Below, in pieces: positions 51,347 to 57,266 of a stretch of DNA of 57,266 bases. A program made the position numbers and the translations under genes. The DNA comes from Peptococcaceae bacterium (GTDB taxonomy: Bacteria > Bacillota > Desulfitobacteriia > Desulfitobacteriales > Syntrophobotulaceae): the NCBI GenBank assembly GCA_012517475.1, contig JAAYUV010000056.1, positions 1-57,266 on the forward strand. Reading direction: 5' to 3'. Position 1 is the stretch's first letter; each line of letters starts with the position of its first letter. The notes under the pieces were generated by a model, which saw only the letters and a program-made list of their open reading frames with translations, made no database searches and was not told where the DNA came from.

Positions 51347-51742
51347 ATGGAAAAAGTTTATGAGTTTTTGAAAAAGTGCGAAACATATTTTATCGCAACA
51401 GCGGATGGCGACCAGCCGAGGGTCCGGCCTTTCGGCACGGTGGATATTTTTGAGAACAAGCTTTATATCCAAACCGGCAAGGTCAAGAATGTGTCCAAAC
51501 AGATCAAGGACAATCCCAAAATTGAAATCTGCGGTGTGGTAGACGGCAGTAAATGGATTCGCGTGGAAGCAGTCGCTGTCGAGGACGACCGGTTGGAACC
51601 GAAGCAGCATATGCTGGACGCGTATCCCATGCTAAAGGGAAGATATGCGGCCGGCGACGGCAACACCCAGGTTTTTTATCTCAAAGACGCCACAGCAACC
51701 TTCTACTCTTTCACGGATGCACCTGAAGTAATTAAATTCTGA
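51347..51742 (+). CDS. pyridoxamine 5'-phosphate oxidase-like FMN-binding protein
   Basis: The 131-aa split-barrel protein has MEKVYEFLKKCETYFIATADGDQPRVRPFGTVDIFENKLYIQTGKVKNVSKQIKDNPKIEI, which is the NimA/PNPOx-like flavin-binding pattern, and a C-terminal strand. Such proteins reduce quinones, nitro compounds or F420-like substrates. The substrate is unknown. GAGG precedes the ATG. The divergent HxlR gene and the dyad between them suggest electrophile- or redox-induced expression. Confidence 0.88.
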   Translation: MEKVYEFLKKCETYFIATADGDQPRVRPFGTVDIFENKLYIQTGKVKNVSKQIKDNPKIEICGVVDGSKWIRVEAVAVEDDRLEPKQHMLDAYPMLKGRYAAGDGNTQVFYLKDATATFYSFTDAPEVIKF

Positions 51743-51833
51743 AGCGCGCAAAAACTGAAAAGATAAACTGGTTCAGTCATAACAGCAGGCTGGCATAACG
51801 CTCGGCCTGCCGCTTTTTCTGAAATCCCTATTG

Positions 51834-52060
51834 TTATTGCTGAAGCTTGATCTTGAATTGCAAGTCCTCCATGAAGTCGATACCTGTAAGCTGACTTGTC
51901 CCTGCGTTGTACTGCTTACCGGCCTCAAGGGCGGTGAATACCATGGTAAAATCGTTGGGGTGTTCCTCATCCCTGCGGATACCATATTTGGAGTGTATAT
52001 ATTCCCCGGCGGCATTCTTCAGGTATAAATTGGTCCCCTGAAATAGGGCGCTACTTCGAA
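51834..52060 (-). pseudogene. C-terminal fragment of an unidentified, probably extracytoplasmic protein
   Basis: The minus-strand frame without a start codon reads LFQGTNLYLKNAAGEYIHS, KYGIRRDEEHPNDFTMVF and TALEAGKQYNAGTSQLTGID to a TAA at 51834. It looks like the end of a beta-sandwich domain of the kind found on Firmicute surface or anti-sigma proteins. The upstream part is gone, and a stop occurs near 52060. I could not name the family. Confidence 0.45.
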
Positions 52061-52133
52061 ATTAACTACTTTTGTTATTCTTTGTTTCCAGTAGTTCCTG
52101 TCTGATAGTAAAGAAAAACAATAGAATTGAGAT

Positions 52134-52161
52134 AAAAAAATAAACCGCTATTCTGCGGTTT
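52134..52161 (-). terminator. intrinsic terminator after the broken CWB2 gene
   Basis: AAACCGC (52142-52148) pairs with GCGGTTT (52155-52161). On the minus strand a run of seven T follows. Confidence 0.8.
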
Positions 52162-52171
52162 GGTTTTTTAT

Positions 52172-53772
52172 TTAAGAAGAAAAGATTCTATTCAGCAAAG
52201 AACCGGGAACAACCTCTTCTCCCCCAAGGATATACTTCATCTTCATGATATCCTTGTTTGCTTGCAATGTATAAACAACTTCCTCGTCCATCGAATTGGA
52301 GACCAGAAGCAGCGGGTTGTTGCCCTCCCCTGCCAAGGCTGAACCTGCCAAGGCATCCGGGAAGTTTGCTCCTGTGGCAATAAACGTCTGACTAAAGTCG
52401 AAGCCGAATTTCTCTAATACTGCCAGATTCGTTTGATAGCGGTTGCCTCCGGCAATCCTTTCTCGGTTCACAAAGTGTTGGGCCACATCTTCAGAAATTG
52501 CGTACTCGCCGCCAACCACATAACTTTTCGTAATCCGGTGTTGGTGTATAAAATCATTCAGTTCTGACGGCAAGCTGTCTCTCGGTGTCAATAAAATAGG
52601 AAACTGATATTGGGCTGCATAAGAAGCAATCGACAGCGCATCTGGAAAACTGCTTCCCGTAACTACAAAGACTCCGGAAACAGGGCCCAAGTAATTGGCA
52701 ATTGCTACAGAAGTCGCATAACGGTCGGTACCTTGCAGCCTGGCTGTTTGAATTCCCTTAGCCTGAAGTTTCTCTTCAATGGCGGAAGATACGGCTCCGT
52801 AGCCGCCGATGATAAATACGTTTCTCACTTGAAGACGTTCAAGCTCGGTTTCGGTCTGGGCAGGCAGGGAATCCGGGCTTGTCAGTAAAATCGGAGCAGA
52901 ATATTTTTTTGCTAAGGGAGCAGCGCTTAAAGCATCGGGAAAATCCTTCCCGGTGGCAAGTACTGCAAAATTCGATTGCTGCCATCCTTGCCGGCTGATT
53001 TTAACGGCTGTCTCGTAGCGGTCCTGTCCGCCTAATCGTTCAAACTCCTGGCCGGTACTAAAACTTAAGGAATAAGGATTAGCCCCGAATCCTTGCCCGG
53101 CTACATTCACACCCGCCGTTCCCGAGATGGTAACGGTGTAACTGGAGTTATATTTCAGGTCCTGCACAAGCTTGATACCATTTCTGTACCGACAGTGTAT
53201 AGCTTGTCTGTCTCAGGCTGAAGCATAGCCAGCGACCATGCCCTGATATGTGCATTGGAATTATTTGTTGAACCAACCAGCGCTTTACTGGCCCGGGAGT
53301 AAACAAGCATATACCCCCACTGATTAGATCCGGGTGTGATGTAGATAAAACCTTGACGGTCAACAGCAATACTGTAGGGATCGGTGGCAACCGTAAATTG
53401 ATCTGTGACTGTCCAGGTTTTCGGATTGATAATCGCAATCTCACCGCTTAATGTCGCTGGATTGTAATACTGGTGTGGGGTCTTTAACAGGGTCACAAAA
53501 AGTTCGCCATTGGCATACGTTAAATGTTCTGGTCTGAGGTTAAACGCAAGCATTGATTGGGTACCGGTCTCATAGTTTACTGCAACAACACGATTATGCG
53601 AACCATCCGTCAAATAAATAACCGGCAAAGTTGGATCCATTAGAGCGTCAGACGGCGCGAAATCGAGTGAAAGAATGATTTTCGAGGTGTCGGAACCTGT
53701 ATCCGCGGCTTTAACCGGTGTATTTGTAAATATCAGCAATAAGATGAGCAAAACATGAAAAAATAATTTCAA
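52172..53772 (-). pseudogene. surface protein: YVTN-type propeller plus CWB2 repeats, broken in the middle
   Basis: The first frame (53155-53772) has a signal peptide (LFFHVLLILLLIFTNTPVKA) and about three to four YVTN/NHL-like blades (PVIYLTDGSHNRVVAVNYETG, GEIAIINPKTWTVTDQFTV, GFIYITPGSNQWGYMLVYS). It stops after KLYTVGTEMV. The second frame (52172-53167) picks up in a Big_5-like sandwich (DLKYNSSYTVTISGTAG) and has three CWB2 repeats (RLGGQDRYETAVKIS, RLQGTDRYATSVAIA, RIAGGNRYQTNLAVL, each with a FPDAL). The switch at 53155-53167 loses frame and probably several blades. CWB2 domains bind anionic wall polymer. The second part alone lacks a signal peptide, hence a broken gene rather than two genes. 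Confidence 0.82.
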
Positions 53773-53878
53773 AAAAAGACCTCCCTGAAAATTAAAAATA
53801 AAATTATTAATCCAAATAAATGATAATTCTATTGTAAAAGTTTAAATTAGACATTCAACGAACAACTTTTACCATGAT

Positions 53879-53913
53879 AATCAGCACCACCCGCTAAGCG
53901 GGTGGTGCTGATT
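53879..53913. repeat. perfect 16-bp inverted repeat, probable terminator
   Basis: AATCAGCACCACCCGC (53879-53894) and its exact complement (53898-53913) enclose a 3-base loop, just after the stop codon of the minus-strand gene at 53921. The strong GC stem suggests termination, though the T-tract on the minus side is poor. Confidence 0.65.
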
Positions 53914-53920
53914 TTGTACC

Positions 53921-54835
53921 TTAGTCTACAGCCTTTAGCTTAAAGGTTTCCTGGTTGTTATTCCATTTTACCGTATAGGTATAAACACTGTCTTCTTGCG
54001 GGAAAAACCCGCCACTCCCGCCAACGGCTCCTCCCATACTAAGAACTGTCCCGCCGTAGTTATAGACGCTCTCTCTTTCCGCAAACTGCCTGGTATCAAA
54101 TCCGTCTGAAGATGTACCACCGGCTTTACCCGAGAGAGTCTGAAGTTCATAGCTGAAATCGCCATGAATCGTGCCCGGGTCCCCTTTAAACGCCAGAGTC
54201 AGTTGTTTGCGGCTCCAGCCGTCATAACGGTTAACGCCTTTATCATCCGTCCAAAAATGATTGTAGTAATAGAAAATGACTTTCCCTTTCCAGTACTCGC
54301 CTTCTCCTTGATAAACAACCTGTTTTCCCTCATTTAAGTTGTAAAAGACTGCCTTTCCCATGTTCAGAATGTGAGGTGTTATTTTCTGAGAATATTCGTT
54401 GCTCGGAAATTGGGGTAAACCAATAACGAGGATGGTATTCTTCGCTGCAAAAGCTATCTGGAATTGCCATTTGGGGGTAAACATATTGGAGAGAGAGTCG
54501 CTGTTGTTCTTTCTGCCGGCTTCCTCCCATTGCGAATACGCAGAATTCCGTTCCCCGATCGATGCGAAATGATAGAAAAAAAGCGTTCCGTCAAACTCTT
54601 TCACCTGATAGATGCTTGGTAAAGCCTGCCCCATTTTATAACCGGCAGGGTTTTCATGTCTGTCGGCGACTAAGGTAAACCCGGCGTCTTTAAGCGTTCT
54701 GGCAACGTCCTGGATCGTTAGCATTTCTTTTTTATCTGCGTTATCAGCCGTATAGTTTAAGAACCCAATCGTCGCACCGGTCAGCAGGATGATGATCAAT
54801 CCGATAAGACCAGCTTTTTGAAGGAATTTATCCAT
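53921..54835 (-). CDS. membrane-anchored extracytoplasmic protein of unknown function
   Basis: The 304-aa protein has one N-terminal transmembrane anchor (AGLIGLIIILLTGATIGFLNY). The rest is soluble and presumably outside: a helical piece TIQDVARTLKDAGFTLVAD, and two long beta-rich regions with FFYHFASIGERNSAYSQWEE and VIFYYYNHFWTD. The C-terminus has a Gly/Ser-rich loop (GGAVGGSGGFF) and VKWNNNQETFKLKA, a strand typical of Ig-like domains. No catalytic motif is known to me. GGAGGATC precedes the ATG at 54835. It is flanked by two CWB2 surface-protein genes and may belong to the cell envelope with them. Confidence 0.75.
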   Translation of the reverse strand: MDKFLQKAGLIGLIIILLTGATIGFLNYTADNADKKEMLTIQDVARTLKDAGFTLVADRHENPAGYKMGQALPSIYQVKEFDGTLFFYHFASIGERNSAYSQWEEAGRKNNSDSLSNMFTPKWQFQIAFAAKNTILVIGLPQFPSNEYSQKITPHILNMGKAVFYNLNEGKQVVYQGEGEYWKGKVIFYYYNHFWTDDKGVNRYDGWSRKQLTLAFKGDPGTIHGDFSYELQTLSGKAGGTSSDGFDTRQFAERESVYNYGGTVLSMGGAVGGSGGFFPQEDSVYTYTVKWNNNQETFKLKAVD

Positions 54836-55084
54836 TATCGATCCTCCATTTCCATCAAAAAATATAGACAAGTGCTGAGAACGGCAATAGTATATTAGTT
54901 TATGATTCTCCTTATCACTTCCATTTCCTGCCAGAGTTTATTATTGTTAATATATTTTGCAGTCAATTTTTACCCTTGTTGCCAACAATACAGCAATGAT
55001 ATTCAACACTTATTGCTTTAGAATAATTCTTGGTATAAATCTTTGCATTTTTATATGTATTTTTATTTTTATGGAGGGGTAAAA

Positions 55085-57133
55085 TTGAAAAATATAAAAG
55101 CAATGGCATGTTTTTTTCTGTCCTTTTTACTTATTTTTACGAATGTTACACCAGTGCTGGCGCTCAATGCGGTTCCGGAAATGGTCAGTCCCGGTGTGAT
55201 GCATACTCTTAATGTTAAAAACGGTGAACTCTATGCCTGGGGAGACAATACTTTCGGGGAACTTGGGGATGGTACGCAAATTACTCGTCTTATGCCGGTG
55301 AAAGTTCCATTTAATAAAGGATCTATTGCTTCGGTTGCTGCCGGGTATGGCTTTAGTCTGATTTTAACTACCGACGGCAAACTATGGACTTTGGGGCTCA
55401 CTCAATCTAAAAGCAATCCGTACAATCTGGAACCGGTCATGGTCCTGGATTCTGTAAAAGCGATATCGGCAAGAACAGATTTTGCACTTGCCCTGAAAAA
55501 TGATGGAACAGTCTGGACATGGGGAAAAAATTCGCAAGGCCAGCTGGGGATAAACTCAACAGAAGATCAATTATCCTATGTACAGGTCGATAATCTTTCC
55601 GGAATTACTCAGATTTCTGCCGGTTATGATCATAGTTTGGCTCTGGATCAGAACGGCAAGGTTTGGGCTTGGGGCGCAAATGCGTCCGGTCAGTTGGGTA
55701 TGGGTGACGTCTTACAAAGAAAAACTCCTGTCCAGATAACATCATTGCCTGGTATTCAGCAAGTATCGGCAGGATATGGATACAGCCTGGCGCTGGATAC
55801 CGGCGGAGATGCCTATGCTTGGGGAAAAAATGATTTTGGTCAGCTTGGAATTGGCGATAACACCCATCAGGCAAAATATAGTCCTGTGCATATTGTGATG
55901 GATTGGAACAATAAATTAACCAAAGTTATCGCCGGGTCGACAAATTCGTTTGCTTTATATGGTTCTGATTTCTATGCCTGGGGAAATAATAAAACAAGAA
56001 TTATTGAAAATGGCGAACATTCGGTTGATTTTTTTGATCGGCCCAACAGACTGTTTTTGGGGCCACTCACTGACGCAGCAACCGGTTTTAATAATGTATT
56101 CCTTATTTATCCATCCGGCATTCAGGCAGCCGGTTTCAACGCTAACGGTCAATTGGGTGACGGAACAATGGTTGACAGCAATATGTTTGGGGATGTCCTG
56201 CTGGATCAAAATACCGCTGCGGCACACCGTCTGGGCGGAAGTAACCGGTTTGAAACTGCCGTGAAGATTTCGAACAGCGGGTGGCCTCATGCTTACACGA
56301 CATCCGTCGTTTTGGCCAGAGCCGATGCGTTTCCGGATGCTCTTTCCGGGACTCCTTTGGCTTTCGGCCTTGCTGCCCCCATCCTTTTGACAGATAAGAA
56401 TACCCTCTCCCCGGAAACCGCTGCGGAAATAAAACGCCTTAGTCCCAAAACAGTGTACCTGCTCGGCGGCGAAGGGGCTATCTCCAATAACATCAGCAGC
56501 AAATTGAAGACAGAAGGTTACACGGTCATCCGCCTTGGGGGTACGGACCGTTTTGATACTTCATATAAAATTGCTCAATATCTTTATGACAATAAATTAG
56601 TTACCGGCGAAAAAGCAGTTGTCTGCAACGGCCTGAATTATCCGGATGCACTTTCAGTCTCATCAGCTGCCGGATATCAGAAAATGCCGATCCTTTTGAC
56701 TATGCCGGATGAACTATCACCGGCCGCACAGGTGGCATTGACCGAACTTGACGTCAAGAAGGCTTTTGTCATTGGCGGAATCGGTGTCGTATCGGAAAAT
56801 ATATTGCAGCAACTCCCTGATGCCATACGGTACGGCGGGACCGACCGTTATGATACTTCCCTGAAAGTCGCTAAAAATATGGGGATGGATACGGGAACCG
56901 TGTTCTTTGCCAGCGGCAAGAACTTCCCGGATGCCTTGGCCGGATCGGTGCTGGCAGCTTTTACAAACAGCCCGATTATATTAGTCGGGAACAACCCTCC
57001 GAATCTGGAAAAGTATCATACCTTACTAAATCACTTAACCAGAAATGTTTATGTCCTTGGCGGGGACGGCGTGATTAATGACGACCTGTTATACAGTATG
57101 GAAAACAAATACTTTTCATATATCGATTGTTAA
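55085..57133 (+). CDS. surface protein: RCC1-type propeller plus three CWB2 repeats
   Basis: The 682-aa protein starts at TTG 55085, seven bases after GGAGGGG. It has a signal peptide (ACFFLSFLLIFTNVTPVLA) and seven RCC1-type blades (LYAWGDNTFGELGDGTQ; VWTWGKNSQGQLGINS; VWAWGANASGQLGMGD; AYAWGKNDFGQLGIGD and more degenerate ones), enough to close a seven-bladed propeller. From about residue 390 there are three CWB2 repeats (RLGGSNRFETAVKIS, RLGGTDRFDTSYKIA, RYGGTDRYDTSLKVA, each with FPDAL or YPDAL and a GG.G.(V/I) end). CWB2 anchors it to the wall. The propeller is displayed outside, with an unknown ligand. The signal peptide resembles that of the broken CWB2 gene at 52172-53772. Confidence 0.92.
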   Translation: MKNIKAMACFFLSFLLIFTNVTPVLALNAVPEMVSPGVMHTLNVKNGELYAWGDNTFGELGDGTQITRLMPVKVPFNKGSIASVAAGYGFSLILTTDGKLWTLGLTQSKSNPYNLEPVMVLDSVKAISARTDFALALKNDGTVWTWGKNSQGQLGINSTEDQLSYVQVDNLSGITQISAGYDHSLALDQNGKVWAWGANASGQLGMGDVLQRKTPVQITSLPGIQQVSAGYGYSLALDTGGDAYAWGKNDFGQLGIGDNTHQAKYSPVHIVMDWNNKLTKVIAGSTNSFALYGSDFYAWGNNKTRIIENGEHSVDFFDRPNRLFLGPLTDAATGFNNVFLIYPSGIQAAGFNANGQLGDGTMVDSNMFGDVLLDQNTAAAHRLGGSNRFETAVKISNSGWPHAYTTSVVLARADAFPDALSGTPLAFGLAAPILLTDKNTLSPETAAEIKRLSPKTVYLLGGEGAISNNISSKLKTEGYTVIRLGGTDRFDTSYKIAQYLYDNKLVTGEKAVVCNGLNYPDALSVSSAAGYQKMPILLTMPDELSPAAQVALTELDVKKAFVIGGIGVVSENILQQLPDAIRYGGTDRYDTSLKVAKNMGMDTGTVFFASGKNFPDALAGSVLAAFTNSPIILVGNNPPNLEKYHTLLNHLTRNVYVLGGDGVINDDLLYSMENKYFSYIDC

Positions 57134-57266
57134 TGCTGCCGCATAATGACCAAATACAGCTGGTGTAAGTTGTCCAAGTTCTGACGGATAAACTGACCGA
57201 ATATAAAGTCCGTCCGTCAGTCCGTCAGCTTACCGGCCTGAAAATATTAAGGGAGAAGCCGGTCGC

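Noticed and set aside
57163-57266. Open frame at the right edge reading LTDKLTEYKVRPSVRQLTG followed by LKILREKPV
   Set aside because: It looks coding in style, but has no start codon or ribosome site and runs off the window. It overlaps a small CTGACGGA/TCCGTCAG inverted repeat, so I do not call it.

Overview
The window reads as a chromosome segment of an anaerobic, endospore-forming Firmicute of the Desulfosporosinus/Desulfitobacterium (Peptococcaceae-like) kind. The signs are a short alpha/beta-type spore protein gene, a T-box before ileS, cobalamin and Mn (yybP-ykoY) riboswitches, ECF transporters, cell-wall-binding repeat 2 (CWB2) surface proteins, many 4Fe-4S proteins and strong GGAGG ribosome sites with some TTG starts. 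The genus is inference; no rRNA or tRNA gene is present.

Bases 1-4260 hold a transposase tail, a truncated lgt remnant, an alpha/beta hydrolase, an unknown conserved protein, and a QueG-like Fe-S protein with a MarR regulator. Identical 14-bp palindromes precede the last two genes. Bases 4261-21510 form the most coherent unit. It has two type III CoA-transferases, two related OFA-type MFS carriers, an enoate-reductase-like flavoprotein, an AMP-forming acyl-CoA ligase, FixX, FixC, EtfA, EtfB and an acyl-CoA dehydrogenase around a sigma54-dependent activator. Three nearly identical -24/-12 promoters face the flanking genes. The gene set mirrors caiABC-fixABCX but lacks the hydratase CaiD, so I infer uptake, CoA activation and reduction of an unsaturated carboxylate as electron acceptor. 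A 355-bp element of GGAT-loop hairpins sits inside the operon.

Bases 21640-26615 are a MerR-type regulon: cupin, frameshifted flavodoxin, MerR, YqhD-like alcohol dehydrogenase, a ferredoxin-fused aldo/keto reductase and a deleted second one. Three promoters have the stretched 19-bp spacer typical of MerR control. Bases 26640-30093 hold ileS (type 2, with GIHH in place of the canonical HIGH motif) behind a T-box. A toxin-antitoxin pair, wrecked acyl-CoA synthetase, sigma54-activator and EAL genes, a Mn-riboswitch-controlled terC and a second acyl-CoA ligase follow to 36314.

Bases 36487-50836 carry the spore protein, a 1076-aa protein that looks like a catalytically dead Mre11-Rad50 (YhaO-YhaN) fusion, and a cobalamin-riboswitch operon for alpha-ribazole salvage (CblS kinase, CblT-like S component, EcfA, EcfT). 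They also carry a topoisomerase III gene that has lost its active-site tyrosine, a TPR-polysaccharide deacetylase, a deleted MutS-like gene, a VOC protein, and cobT under a second cobalamin riboswitch. Bases 50873-57133 hold an HxlR/flavin-oxidoreductase pair and two beta-propeller plus CWB2 surface proteins, one of them broken.

The number of genes with internal deletions or single-base frameshifts is striking. They may reflect real genome decay or assembly error; reads would decide.
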